The notes under the pieces: model-generated | The model's input: the letters and a program-made list of their open reading frames with translations, nothing else | Told to the model about the DNA's origin: nothing | The model's database searches: none | Program-made: the position numbers and the translations under genes | From: Lasioglossum baleicum | Lineage: Eukaryota; Arthropoda; Insecta; Hymenoptera; Halictidae | Direction of reading: 5' to 3' | Length of the DNA stretch: 64,000 bases | NCBI RefSeq assembly: GCF_051020765.1 | Contig: NW_027469238.1 | Coordinates: forward strand, 62,001 to 126,000 | Shown here: one piece after another, positions 31,601 through 46,324 of the stretch | Numbering within the stretch: the stretch's first letter is position 1 | Layout of the letters: each line of letters begins with the position of its first letter

Positions 31601-32567
31601 ACGCATAACGCATAACGCATAACGCATAACGCATAACGCATAACGCATAACGCATAACGCATAACGCATAACGCATAACGCATAACGCATAACGCATAAC
31701 GCATAACGCATAACGCATAACGCATAACGCATAACGCATAACGCATAACGCATAACGCATAACGCATAACGCATAACGCATAACGCATAACGCATAACGC
31801 ATAACGCATAACGCATAACGCATAACGCATAACGCATAACGCATAACGCATAACGCATAACGCATAACGCATAACACATAACGCATAACGCATAACGCAT
31901 AACGCTTAACGCATAACGCCTAACGCATAACGCGTAACGCATAATGCATAACGCATAACGCATAACGCATAACGCATAACGCATAACGCATAACGGATAA
32001 CGCATAACGCATAACGCATAACGCATAACGCATAACGAACTACGCATAATGCATAACCCATAACGCATAACGCATAACGCATAACGCATAACGCATAACG
32101 CATAACGCATAACGCATAACGCATAACGCATAACGCATAACGCATAACGCATAACGCATAACGCATAACGCATAACGCATAACGCATAACGCATAACGGA
32201 TAACGCATAACGCATAACGCATAACGCATAACGAACTACGCATAATGCATAACCCATAACGCATAACGCATAACGCATAACGCATAACGCATAACGCATA
32301 ACGCATAACGCATAACGCATAACGCATAACGCATAACGCATAACGCATAACGCATAACGCATAACGCATAACGCATAACGCATAACGCATAACGCATAAC
32401 GCATAACGCATAACGCATAACGCATAACGCATAACGCATAACGCATAACGCATAACGGATAACGCAAGACGCATAACGCATAACGCATAAAGCATAACGC
32501 ATAAGGCATAACGCATAACGCATAACGCATTACGCATAACGCATAACGCATAACGCATAACGCATAA

Positions 32568-32575
32568 CGCAATAA
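32568..32575. repeat. Octamer unit CGCAATAA, register shift 4 to 5
   Basis: The S1 partner of the octamer at 15807, offset 16,761, the same offset as the neighbouring GGCATAA. The extra base was therefore copied with the segment. Confidence 0.95.
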
Positions 32576-33800
32576 CGCATAACGCATAATGCATAACGCA
32601 CAACGCATAACGCATAACGCATAACGCATAACGCATAACGCATAACGCATAACGCATAACGCATAACGCATAACGCATAACGCATAACGCATAACGCATA
32701 ACGCATAACGCATAACGCATAACGCATAACGCATAACGCATAACGCATAACACATAACGCATAACGCATAACGCATAACGCATAACACATAACGCATAAC
32801 GCATAACGCTTAACGCATAACGTCTAACGCATAACGCGTAACGCATAATGCATAACGCATAACGCTTAACGCATAGCCCATAACGCATAACGCATAACGC
32901 ATAACGCATAACGCATAACGCATAACGCATCGCGCATAACGCATAACGCATAACGCATAACGCATAACGCATAACGCATAACGCATAACACATAACGCAT
33001 AACGCATAACGCATAACGCTTAACGCATAACGCCTAACGCATAACGCGTAACGCATAATGCATAACGCATAACGCATAACGCATAACGCATAACGCATAA
33101 CGCATAACGCATCGCGCATAACGCATAACGGATAACGCATAACGCATAACGCATAACGGATAACGCATAACGCATAACGCATAACGCATAACGAATTACG
33201 CATAATGCATAACCCATAACGCATAACGCATAACGCATAACGCATAACGCATAACGCATAACGCATAACGCATAACGCATAACGCATAACGCATAACGCA
33301 TAACGCATAACGCATAACGCATAACGCATAACGCATAACGCATAACGCATAACGCATAACGCATAACGCATAACGCATAACGCATAACGCATAACGCATA
33401 ACGCATAACGCATAACGCATAACGCATAACGCATAACGCATAACGCATAACGCATAACGCATAACGGATAACGCAAGACGCATAACGCATAACGCATAAA
33501 GCATAACGCATAACGCATAACGCATAACGCATAACGCATTACGCATAACGCATAACGCATAACGCATAACGCATAACGCATAACGCATAATGCATAACGC
33601 ACAACGCATAACGCATAACGCATAACGCATAACGCATAACGCATAACGCATAACGCATAACGCATAACGCATAACGCATAACGCATAACGCATAACGCAT
33701 AACGCATAACGCATAACGCATAACGCATAACGCATAACGCATAACGCATAACACATAACGCATAACGCATAACGCATAACACATAACGCATAACGCATAA

Positions 33801-34003
33801 CGCTTAACGCATAACGTCTAACGCATAAAGCGTAACGCATAATGCATAACGCATAACGCTTAACGCATAGCCCATAACGCATAACGCATAACGCATAACG
33901 CATAACGCATCGCGCATAACGCATAACGCATAACGCATAACGCATAACGCATAACGCATAACGCATAACGCATAACGCATAACGCATAACGCATAACGCT
34001 TTA
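33801..34003. repeat. Block D, 29 units
   Basis: CGTCTAA at 33815, CGCTTTA at 33997. Two units after CGTCTAA, this copy has a C-to-A change at the first base of the CGCGTAA unit. A D-like start without CGCTTTA precedes it (CGTCTAA at 32821). Confidence 0.8.
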
Positions 34004-34269
34004 CGCATAACGCATAACGCATAACGCATAACGCATAACGGATAACGCAAGACGCATAACGCATAACGCATAAAGCATAACGCATAACGCATAACGCATA
34101 ACGCATAACGCATAACGCATAACGCATAACGCATAACGCATAATGCATAACGCACAACGCATAACGCATAACGCATAACGCATAACGCATAACGCATAAC
34201 GCATAACGCATAACGCATAACGCATAACACATAACGCATAACACATAACGCATAACGCATAACGCATAA

Positions 34270-34521
34270 CGCTTAACGCATAACGCCTAACGCATAACGC
34301 GTAACTCATAATGCATAACGCATAACGCTTAACGCTTAACGCATAACGCCTAACGCATAACGGGTAACTCATTATGCATAACGCATAACGCATAACCCAT
34401 AACGCATAACGCATAACGCATAACGCATAACGCATAACGCATAACGGATAACGCAAGACGCATAACGCATAACGCATAACGCATAACACATAACGCATAA
34501 CGCATAACGCATAACGCAAAA
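34270..34521. repeat. Higher-order block C5 (36 units)
   Basis: Partner of C1 at offset 16,950 (doubled CGCTTAA at 34326). It shares with C1 the stacked change after CGGGTAA and is one unit shorter. Confidence 0.85.
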
Positions 34522-34836
34522 CGCATAACGCATAACGCATAACGCATAACGCATAACGCATAACGCATAACGCATAACGCATAACGCATAACGCATAACG
34601 CATAACGCATAACGCATAACGCATAACGCATAACGCATAACGCATAACGCATAACGCATAACGCATAACGCATAACGCATAACGCATTACGCATAACGCA
34701 TAACGCATAATGCATAACGCATAACGCTTAACGCATAGCTGATAACGCCTAACGCATAGCCCATAACGCATAACGCATAACGCATAACGCATAACACATA
34801 ACGCATAACACATAACGCATAACGCATAACGCATAA

Positions 34837-35088
34837 CGCTTAACGCATAACGCCTAACGCATAACGCGTAACTCATAATGCATAACGCATAACGCTTAAC
34901 GCTTAACGCATAACGCCTAACGCATAACGGGTAACGCATTATGCATAACGCATAACGCATAACCCATAACGCATAACGCATAACGCATAACGCATAACGC
35001 ATAACGCATAACGGATAACGCAAGACGCATAACGCATAACGCATAACGCATAACACATAACGCATAACGCATAACGCATAACGCAAAA
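34837..35088. repeat. Higher-order block C6 (36 units)
   Basis: Partner of C2 at offset 16,908 (doubled CGCTTAA at 34893). The C5-C6 spacing is 567 bases against 609 in the partner pair. Confidence 0.85.
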
Positions 35089-35648
35089 CGCATAACGCAT
35101 AACGCATAACGCATAACGCATAACGCATAACGCATAACGCATAACGCATAACGCATAACGCATAACGCATAACGCATAACGCATAACGCATAACGCATAA
35201 CGCATAACGCATAACGCATAACGCATAACGCATAACGCATAACGCATAACGCATTACGCATAACGCATAACGCACAACGCATAACGCATAACGCATAACG
35301 CATAACGCATAACGCATAACGCATAACGCATAACGCATAACGCATAACGCATAACGCATAACGCATAACGCATAACGGATAACGCATAACGCATAACGCA
35401 TAACGGATAACGCATAACGCATAACGCATAACGCATAACGCATAACGCATAACGCATAACGCATAACGCATAACGCATAACGCATAACGCATAACGCATA
35501 ACGCATAACGCATAACGCATAACGCATAACGCATAACGCATAACGCATAACGCATAACGCATAACGCATAACGCATAACGCATAACGCATAACGCATAAC
35601 GCATAACGCATAACGCATAACGCATAACGCATAACGCATAACGCATAA

Positions 35649-36264
35649 CGCATTACGCATAACGCATAACGCATAATGCATAACGCATAACGCTTAACGC
35701 ATAGCTGATAACGCATAACGCATAGCCCATAACGCATAACGCATAACGCATAACGCATAACGCATAACGCATAACACATAACGCATAACGCATAACGCAT
35801 AACGCATAACGCATAACGCATCGCGCATAACGCATAACGCATAACGCATAACGCATAACGCATAACGCTTAACGCATAACGCCTAACGCATAACGCGTAA
35901 CGCATAATGCATAACGCATAACGCATAACCCATAACGCATAACGCATAACGCATAACGCATAACGCATAACGCATAACGCATAACGCATAACGCATAACG
36001 GATAACGCAAGACGCATAACGCATAACGCATAAAGCATAACGCATAACGCATAACGCATAACGCATAACGCATAACGCATAACGCATAACGGATAACGCA
36101 TAACGCATAACGCATAACGGATAACGCATAACGCATAACGCATAACGCATAACGCATAACGCATAACGCATAACGCATAACGCATAACGCATACCGCATA
36201 ACGCATAATGCATAACGCATAACGCTTAACGCATAGCTCATAACGCATAACTCATAACGCTTAA
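35649..36264. repeat. Higher-order block A4 (88 units)
   Basis: Same length as A1, with CGCAAGA at 36006 at the same relative place (offset 25,316). It differs by a CGCATAC unit near its right end. Confidence 0.85.
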
Positions 36265-36502
36265 CGCATAACGCATAACGCATAACGCATAACGCATAAC
36301 GCATAACGCATAACGCATAACGCATAACGCATAACGCATAACGGATAACGCATAACGCATAACGCATAACGCATAACGCATAACGCATAACGCATACCGC
36401 ATAACGCATAACGCATAACGCATAACGCATAACGCTTAACGCATAACGCATAACGCATAACGCATAACGCATAACGCATAACGCATAACGCTTAACGCAT
36501 AA

Positions 36503-36684
36503 CGCATTACGCATAACGCATAACGCATAATGCATAACGCATAACGCTTAACGCATAGCTCATAACGCATAACGCATAACGCATAACGCATAACCCATAA
36601 CCCATAACGCATAACGCATAACGCATAACGCATAACGCATAACGCTTAACGCATAACGCATAATGGATAACGCATAACGGATAA
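36503..36684. repeat. Block E, early form 4 (26 units)
   Basis: No CGCAGAA, as expected for the partner of the early form at 11173. The first CGGATAA has become TGGATAA (36664). Confidence 0.75.
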
Positions 36685-37608
36685 CGCATAACGCATAACA
36701 CATAACGCATAACGCATAACGCATAACGCATAACGCATAACGAATTACGCATAACGCATATCGCATAACGCATAACGCTTAACGCATAACGCTTAACGCA
36801 TAACGCATTACGCATAACGCATAACGCATAACGCATAACGCATAACGCATAACGCATAACGCATAACGCATAACGCATAACGCATAACGCATAACGCATA
36901 ACGCATAACGCATAACGCATAACGCATAACGCATAACGCATAACGCATAACGCATAACGCATAACGCATAACGCATAACGCATAACACATAACGCATAAC
37001 GCATAACGCATAACGCATAACGCATAACGCATCGCGCATAACGCATAACGCATAACGCATAACGCATAACGCATAACGCTTAACGCATAACGCCTAACGC
37101 ATAACGGGTAACGCATAATGCATAACGCATAACGCATAACCCATAATGCATAACGCATAACGCATAACGCATAACGCATAACGGATAACGCAAGACGCAT
37201 AACGCATAACGCATAAAGCATAACGCATAACGCATAACGCATAACGCATAACGCATAACGCATAACGCATAACGCATAACGCATAACGCATAACGCATAA
37301 CGCATAACGCATAACGCATAACGCATAACGCATAACGCATAACGCATAACGCATAACGCATAACGCATAACGCATAACGCATAACGCATAACGCATAACG
37401 CATAACGCATAACGCATAACGCATAACGCATAACGCATAACGCATAACGCATAACGCATAACGCATAACGCATAACGCATAACGCATAACGCATAACGCA
37501 TAACGCATAACGCATAACGCATAACGCATCGCGCATAACGCATAACGGATAACGCATAACGCATAACGCATAACGGATAACGCATAACGCATAACGCATA
37601 ACGCATAA

Positions 37609-38631
37609 CGAATTACGCATAATGCATAACCCATAACGCATAACGCATAACGCATAACGCATAACGCATAACGCATAACGCATAACGCATAACGCATAAC
37701 GCATAACGCATAACGCATAACGCATAACGCATAACGCATAACGCATAACGCATAACGCATAACGCATAACGCATAACGCATAACGCATAACGCATAACGC
37801 ATAACGCATAACGCATAACGCATAACGCATAACGCATAACGCATAACGCATAACGCATAACGCATAACGCATAACGCATAACGCATTACGCATAACGCGT
37901 AACGCATAATGCATAACGCATAACGCATAACCCATAACGCATAACGCATAACGCATAACGCATAACGCATAACGCATAACGCATAACGCATAACGCATAA
38001 CGGATAACGCAAGACGCATAACGCATAACGCATAAAGCATAACGCATAACGCATAACGCATAACGCATAACGCATAACGCATAACGCATAACGCATAACG
38101 CATAACGGATAACGCATAACGCATAACGCATAACGGATAACGCATAACGCATAACGCATAACGCATAACGCATAACGCATAACGCATAACGCATAACGCA
38201 TAACGCATAACGCATAACGCATAACGCATAACGCATAACGCATAACGCATAACGCATAACGCATAACGCATAACGCATAACGCATAACGCATAACGCATA
38301 ACGCATAACGCATAACGCATAACGCATAACGCATAACGCATAACGCATAACGCATAACGCATAACACATAACGCATAACGCATAACGCAAGACGCATAAC
38401 GCATAACGCATAAAGCATAACGCATAACGCATAACGCATAACGCATAACGCATAACGCATAACGCATAACGCATAACGCATAACGCATAACGCATAACGC
38501 ATAACGCAATAACGCATAACGCATAACGCATAACGCATAACGCATAACGCATAACGCATAACGCATAACGCATAACGCATAACGCATAACGCATAACGCA
38601 TAACGCATAACGCATAACGCATAACGCATTA
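37609..38631. repeat. Segmental triplicate S5, copy c (~1.0 kb)
   Basis: CGAATTA (37609), two CGCAAGA and AGCATAA clusters, octamer (38505), CGCATTA (38625). It is the longest of the three copies by whole units. Confidence 0.8.
38505..38512. repeat. Octamer unit CGCAATAA, register shift 5 to 6
   Basis: The last register change in the window. Every anchor checked from here to 64000 begins at 6 modulo 7. Confidence 0.95.
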
Positions 38632-39814
38632 CGCATAACGCATAACGCATAATGCATAACGCATAACGCTTAACGCATAGCTGATAACGCATAACGCATA
38701 GCCCATAACGCATAACGCATAACGCATAACGCATAACGCATAACGCATAACGCATAACGCATAACGCATAACGCATAACGCATAACGCATAACGCATAAC
38801 GCATTACGCATAACGCATAACGCGTAACGCATAATGCATAACGCATAACGCATAACCCATAACGCATAACGCATAACGCATAACGCATAACGCATAACGC
38901 ATAACGGATAACGCAAGACGCATAACGCATAACGCATAAAGCATAACGCATAACGCATAACGCATAACGCATAACGCATAACGCATAACGCATAACGGAT
39001 AACGCATAACGCATAACGCATAACGGATAACGCATAACGCATAACGCATAACGCATAACGCATAACGCATAACGCATAACGCATAACGCATAACGCATAA
39101 CGCATAACGCATAACGCATAACGCATAACGCATAACGCATAACGCATAACGCATAACGCATAACGCATAACGCATAACGCATAACGCATAACGCTTAACG
39201 CATAACGCATAACGCATAACGCATAACGCATAACGCATAACGCATAACGCATAACGCATAACGCATAACACATAACGCATAACGCATAACGCAAGACGCA
39301 TAACGCATAACGCATAAAGCATAACGCATAACGCATAACGCATAACGCATAACGCATAACGCATAACGCATAACGCATAACGCATAACGCATAACGCATA
39401 ACGCATAACGCATAACGCATAACGCATAACGCATAACGCATAACGCATAACGCATAACGCATAACGCATAACGCATAACGCATAACGCATAACGCATAAC
39501 GCATAACGCATAACGCATAACGCATAACGCATAACGCATAACGCATAACGCTTTACGCATAACGCATAACGCATAACGCATAACGCATAACGGATAACGC
39601 AAGACGCATAACGCATAACGCATAAAGCATAACGCATAACGCATAACGCATAACGCATAACGCATAACGCATAACGCATAACGCATAACGCATAATGCAT
39701 AACGCACAACGCATAACGCATAACGCATAACGCATAACGCATAACGCATAACGCATAACGCATAACGCATAACACATAACGCATAACACATAACGCATAA
39801 CGCATAACGCATAA

Positions 39815-40066
39815 CGCTTAACGCATAACGCCTAACGCATAACGCGTAACTCATAATGCATAACGCATAACGCTTAACGCTTAACGCATAACGCCTAACG
39901 CATAACGGGTAACGCATAATGCATAACGCATAACGCATAACCCATAACGCATAACGCATAACGCATAACGCATAACGCATAACGCATAACGGATAACGCA
40001 AGACGCATAACGCATAACGCATAACGCATAACACATAACGCATAACGCATAACGCATAACGCAAAA
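39815..40066. repeat. Higher-order block C7 (36 units)
   Basis: Doubled CGCTTAA at 39871, closing CGCAAAA at 40060. It corresponds to C3 at offset 18,735 and, like C3, is followed by an A block. Confidence 0.85.
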
Positions 40067-40262
40067 CGCATAACGCATAACGCATAACGCATAACGCATA
40101 ACGCATAACGCATAACGCATAACGCATAACGCATAACGCATAACGCATAACGCATAACGCATAACGCATAACGCATAACGCATAACGCATAACGCATAAC
40201 GCATAACGCATAACGCATAACGCATAACGCATAACGCATAACGCATAACGCATAACGCATAA

Positions 40263-40920
40263 CGCATTACGCATAACGCATAACGCATAATGCATAACGC
40301 ATAACGCTTAACGCATAGCTGATAACGCATAACGCATAGCCCATAACGCATAACGCATAACGCATAACGCATAACGCATAACGCATAACGCATAACACAT
40401 AACGCATAACGCATAACGCATAACGCATAACGCATAACGCATAACGCATCGCGCATAACGCATAACGCATAACGCATAACGCATAACGCATAACGCATAA
40501 CGCTTAACGCATAACGCCTAACGCATAACGCGTAACGCATAATGCATAACGCATAACGCATAACCCATAACGCATAACGCATAACGCATAACGCATAACG
40601 CATAACGCATAACGGATAACGCAAGACGCATAACGCATAACGCATAAAGCATAACGCATAACGCATAACGCATAACGCATAACGCATAACGCATAACGCA
40701 TAACGCATAACGCATAACGCATAACGCATAACGCATAACGGATAACGCATAACGCATAACGCATAACGGATAACGCATAACGCATAACGCATAACGCATA
40801 ACGCATAACGCATAACGCATAACGCATAACGCATAACGCATAACGCATAACGCATAACGCATAACGCATAACGCATAACGCATAACGCATAACGCATAAT
40901 GCATAACGCATAACGCTTAA
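40263..40920. repeat. Higher-order block A5 (94 units, altered right end)
   Basis: Complete to the last TGCATAA (CGCAAGA at 40620), but the closing CGCTTAA is followed by plain units and another CGCAAGA. The CGCATAG and paired CTCATAA ending is absent. Confidence 0.82.
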
Positions 40921-41473
40921 CGCATAACGCATAACGCAAGACGCATAACGCATAACGCATAAAGCATAACGCATAACGCATAACGCATAACGCATAACGC
41001 ATAACGCATAACGCATAACGCATAACGCATAACGCATAACGCATAACGCATAACGCATAACGCATAACGCATAACGCATAACGCATAACGCATAACGCAT
41101 AACGCATAACGCATAACGCATAACGCATAACGCATAACGCATAACGCATAACGCATAACGCATAACGCATAACGCATAACGCATAACGCATAACGCATAA
41201 CGCATAACGCATAACGCATAACGCTTTACGCATAACGCATAACGCATAACGCATAACGCATAACGGATAACGCAAGACGCATAACGCATAACGCATAAAG
41301 CATAACGCATAACGCATAACGCATAACGCATAACGCATAACGCATAACGCATAATGCATAACGCACAACGCATAACGCATAACGCATAACGCATAACGCA
41401 TAACGCATAACGCATAACGCATAACGCATAACACATAACGCATAACACATAACGCATAACGCATAACGCATAA

Positions 41474-41725
41474 CGCTTAACGCATAACGCCTAACGCATA
41501 ACGCGTAACTCATAATGCATAACGCATAACGCTTAACGCTTAACGCATAACGCCTAACGCATAACGGGTAACGCATAATGCATAACGCATAACGCATAAC
41601 CCATAACGCATAACGCATAACGCATAACGCATAACGCATAACGCATAACGGATAACGCAAGACGCATAACGCATAACGCATAACGCATAACACATAACGC
41701 ATAACGCATAACGCATAACGCAAAA
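41474..41725. repeat. Higher-order block C8 (36 units)
   Basis: Doubled CGCTTAA at 41530, CGCAAAA at 41719. Equal in length to C4 at offset 17,300. Two CACATAA two units apart precede it. Confidence 0.85.
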
Positions 41726-41928
41726 CGCATAACGCATAACGCATAACGCATAACGCATAACGCATAACGCATAACGCATAACGCATAACGCATAACGCAT
41801 AACGCATAACGCATAACGCATAACGCATAACGCATAACGCATAACGCATAACGCATAACGCATAACGCATAACGCATAACGCATAACGCATAACGCATAA
41901 CGCATAACGCATAACGCATAACGCATAA

Positions 41929-42607
41929 CGCATTACGCATAACGCATAACGCATAATGCATAACGCATAACGCTTAACGCATAGCTGATAACGCATAACG
42001 CATAGCCCATAACGCATAACGCATAACGCATAACGCATAACGCATAACGCATAACGCATAACGCATAACACATAACGCATAACGCATAACGCATAACGCA
42101 TAACGCATAACGCATCGCGCATAACGCATAACGCATAACGCATAACGCATAACGCATAACGCATAACGCTTAACGCATAACGCCTAACGCATAACGCGTA
42201 ACGCATAATGCATAACGCATAACGCATAACCCATAACGCATAACGCATAACGCATAACGCATAACGCATAACGCATAACGCATAACGGATAACGCAAGAC
42301 GCATAACGCATAACGCATAAAGCATAACGCATAACGCATAACGCATAACGCATAACGCATAACGCATAACGCATAACGCATAACGCATAACGCATAACGC
42401 ATAACGGATAACGCATAACGCATAACGCATAACGGATAACGCATAACGCATAACGCATAACGCATAACGCATAACGCATAACGCATAACGCATAACGCAT
42501 AACGCATAACGCATAACGCATAACGCATAACGCATAACGCATAACGCATAATGCATAACGCATAACGCTTAACGCATAGCTCATAACGCATAACTCATAA
42601 CGCTTAA
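41929..42607. repeat. Higher-order block A6 (97 units)
   Basis: Complete A order, CGCAAGA at 42293. Same length as A2, and like A2 followed at once by a perfect tract. Confidence 0.85.
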
Positions 42608-43265
42608 CGCATAACGCATAACGCATAACGCATAACGCATAACGCATAACGCATAACGCATAACGCATAACGCATAACGCATAACGCATAACGCATAACG
42701 CATAACGCATAACGCATAACGCATAACGCATAACGCATAACGCATAACGCATAACGCATAACGCATAACGCATAACGCATAACGCATAACGCATAACGCA
42801 TAACGCATAACGCATAACGCATAACGCATAACGCATAACGCATAACGCATAACGCATAACGCATAACGCATAACGCATAACGCATAACGCATAACGCATA
42901 ACGCATAACGCATAACGCATAACGCATAACGCATAACGCATAACGCATAACGCATAACGCATAACGCATAACGCATAACGCATAACGCATAACGCATAAC
43001 GCATAACGCATAACGCATAACGCATAACGCATAACGCATAACGCATAACGCATAACGCATAACGCATAACGCATAACGCATAACGCATAACGCATAACGC
43101 ATAACGCATAACGCATAACGCATAACGCATAACGCATAACGCATAACGCATAACGCATAACGCATAACGCATAACGCATAACGCATAACGCATAACGCAT
43201 AACGCATAACGCATAACGCATAACGCATAACGCATAACGCATAACGCATAACGCATAACGCATAA
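42608..43265. repeat. Perfect CGCATAA tract, 94 units
   Basis: 658 bases without a variant, between the CGCTTAA end of A6 and CGCTTAA at 43266. Confidence 0.92.
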
Positions 43266-43804
43266 CGCTTAACGCATAACGCATAACGCATAACGCATAA
43301 CGCATAACGCATAACGCATAACGCTTAACGCATAACGCATTACGCATAACGCATAACGCATAATGCATAACGCATAACGCATAACGCATAACGCATAACG
43401 CATAACGCATAACGCATAACGCATAACGCATAACGCATAACGCATAACGCATAACGCATAACGCATAACGCATAACGCATAACGCATAACGCATAACGCA
43501 TAACGCATAACGCATAACGCATAACGCATAACGCATAACGCATAACGCTTAACGCATAACGCATTACGCATAACGCATAACGCATAATGCATAACGCATA
43601 ACGCTTAACGCATAACGCATAACGCATAACGCATAACGCATAACGCATAACGCATAACGCATAACGCATAACGCATAACGCATAACGCATAACGCATAAC
43701 GCATAACGCATAACGCATAACGCATAACGCATAACGCATAACGCATAACGCATAACGCATAACGCATAACGCATAACGCATAACGCATAACGCTTAACGC
43801 ATAA

Positions 43805-43944
43805 CGCATTACGCATAACGCATAACGCATAATGCATAACGCATAACGCTTAACGCATAGCTCATAACGCATAACGCATAACGCATAACGCATAACCCAT
43901 AACCCATAACGCATAACGCATAACGCAGAACGCATAACGCTTAA
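43805..43944. repeat. Block E with CGCAGAA, truncated copy (20 units)
   Basis: CGCATTA through adjacent CCCATAA and CGCAGAA (about 43926) to CGCTTAA. The two CGGATAA that normally close the block are missing and a perfect tract begins instead. Confidence 0.82.
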
Positions 43945-44742
43945 CGCATAACGCATAACGCATAACGCATAACGCATAACGCATAACGCATAACGCATAA
44001 CGCATAACGCATAACGCATAACGCATAACGCATAACGCATAACGCATAACGCATAACGCATAACGCATAACGCATAACGCATAACGCATAACGCATAACG
44101 CATAACGCATAACGCATAACGCATAACGCATAACGCATAACGCATAACGCATAACGCATAACGCATAACGCATAACGCATAACGCATAACGCATAACGCA
44201 TAACGCATAACGCATAACGCATAACGCATAACGCATAACGCATAACGCATAACGCATAACGCATAACGCATAACGCATAACGCATAACGCATAACGCATA
44301 ACGCATAACGCATAACGCATAACGCATAACGCATAACGCATAACGCATAACGCATAACGCATAACGCATAACGCATAACGCATAACGCATAACGCATAAC
44401 GCATAACGCATAACGCATAACGCATAACGCATAACGCATAACGCATAACGCATAACGCATAACGCATAACGCATAACGCATAACGCATAACGCATAACGC
44501 ATAACGCATAACGCATAACGCATAACGCATAACGCATAACGCATAACGCATAACGCATAACGCATAACGCATAACGCATAACGCATAACGCATAACGCAT
44601 AACGCATAACGCATAACGCATAACGCATAACGCATAACGCATAACGCATAACGCATAACGCATAACGCATAACGCATAACGCATAACGCATAACGCATAA
44701 CGCATAACGCATAACGCATAACGCATAACGCATAACGCATAA
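43945..44742. repeat. Perfect CGCATAA tract, 114 units (longest in window)
   Basis: 798 bases without one variant, ended by CGCTTAA at 44743. It begins inside a block E, replacing the closing CGGATAA units. Confidence 0.92.
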
Positions 44743-45043
44743 CGCTTAACGCATAACGCATAACGCATAACGCATAACGCATAACGCATAACGCATAACG
44801 CTTAACGCATAACGCATTACGCATAACGCATAACGCATAATGCATAACGCATAACGCATAACGCATAACGCATAACGCATAACGCATAACGCATAACGCA
44901 TAACGCATAACGCATAACGCATAACGCATAACGCATAACGCATAACGCATAACGCATAACGCATAACGCATAACGCATAACGCATAACGCATAACGCATA
45001 ACGCATAACGCATAACGCATAACGCATAACGCTTAACGCATAA

Positions 45044-45218
45044 CGCATTACGCATAACGCATAACGCATAATGCATAACGCATAACGCTTAACGCATAGC
45101 TCATAACGCATAACGCATAACGCATAACGCATAACCCATAACCCATAACGCATAACGCATAACGCAGAACGCATAACGCTTAACGCATAACGCATAACGG
45201 ATAACGCATAACGGATAA
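45044..45218. repeat. Block E with CGCAGAA, copy 3 (25 units)
   Basis: Standard order and length. Partner of the copy at 25798 at offset 19,246 for both first and last variant. Confidence 0.85.
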
Positions 45219-45701
45219 CGCATAACGCATAACGCATAACGCATAACGCATAACGCATAACGCATAACGCATAACGCATAACGCATAACGCATAACGCAT
45301 AACGCATAACGCATAACGCATAACGCATAACGCATAACGCATAACGCATAACGCATAACGCATAACGCATAACGCATAACGCATAACGCATAACGCATAA
45401 CGCATAACGCATAACGCATAACGCATAACGCATAACGCATAACGCATAACGCATAACGCATAACGCATAACGCATAACGCATAACGCATAACGCATAACG
45501 CATAACGCATAACGCATAACGCATAACGCATAACGCATAACGCATAACGCATAACGCATAACGCATAACGCATAACGCATAACGCATAACGCATAACGCA
45601 TAACGCATAACGCATAACGCATAACGCATAACGCATAACGCATAACGCATAACGCATAACGCATAACGCATAACGCATAACGCATAACGCATAACGCATA
45701 A

Positions 45702-46324
45702 CGCATTACGCATAACGCATAACGCATAATGCATAACGCATAACGCTTAACGCATAGCTGATAACGCATAACGCATAGCCCATAACGCATAACGCATAAC
45801 GCATAACGCATAACGCATAACGCATAACACATAACGCATAACGCATAACGCATAACGCATAACGCATAACGCATAACGCATCGCGCATAACGCATAACGC
45901 ATAACGCATAACGCATAACGCATAACGCTTAACGCATAACGCCTAACGCATAACGCGTAACGCATAATGCATAACGCATAACGCATAACCCATAACGCAT
46001 AACGCATAACGCATAACGCATAACGCATAACGCATAACGCATAACGGATAACGCAAGACGCATAACGCATAACGCATAAAGCATAACGCATAACGCATAA
46101 CGCATAACGCATAACGCATAACGCATAACGCATAACGGATAACGCATAACGCATAACGCATAACGGATAACGCATAACGCATAACGCATAACGCATAACG
46201 CATAACGCATAACGCATAACGCATAACGCATAACGCATAACGCATAACGCATAACGCATAACGCATAATGCATAACGCATAACGCTTAACGCATAGCTCA
46301 TAACGCATAACTCATAACGCTTAA
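45702..46324. repeat. Higher-order block A7 (89 units)
   Basis: Complete order, CGCAAGA at 46052. One unit shorter than its partner A3. Confidence 0.85.

Larger units (their letters stand above)
28739..35277. repeat. Segmental duplicate S1, copy b (~6.5 kb)
   Basis: Repeats the ordered rare units of copy a: CGAATTA (28914, 30195), two CGAACTA (32036, 32232), GGCATAA (32505), the octamer (32568), CGTCTAA (32821, 33815), doubled CGCTTAA (34326, 34893), and CGCATTA with CGCACAA (35250, 35271). It is longer than copy a because of whole-unit gains, including about 63 bases near 28750-28914. Confidence 0.88.
35649..37083. repeat. Segmental duplicate S2, copy b
   Basis: A block, early E block, CGAATTA with CGCATAT (36741 and 36755), CGCATCG and CGCTTAA in the same order as 10333-11725. 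It lies downstream of S1 copy b, whereas S2 copy a lies upstream of S1 copy a. Confidence 0.82.
41929..43566. repeat. Segmental duplicate S4, copy a (~1.6 kb)
   Basis: A block followed by a perfect tract, CGCTTAA pair and CGCATTA (43560). The same order is at 57966-59596, offsets 16,030 to 16,051, all multiples of seven. Confidence 0.85.
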
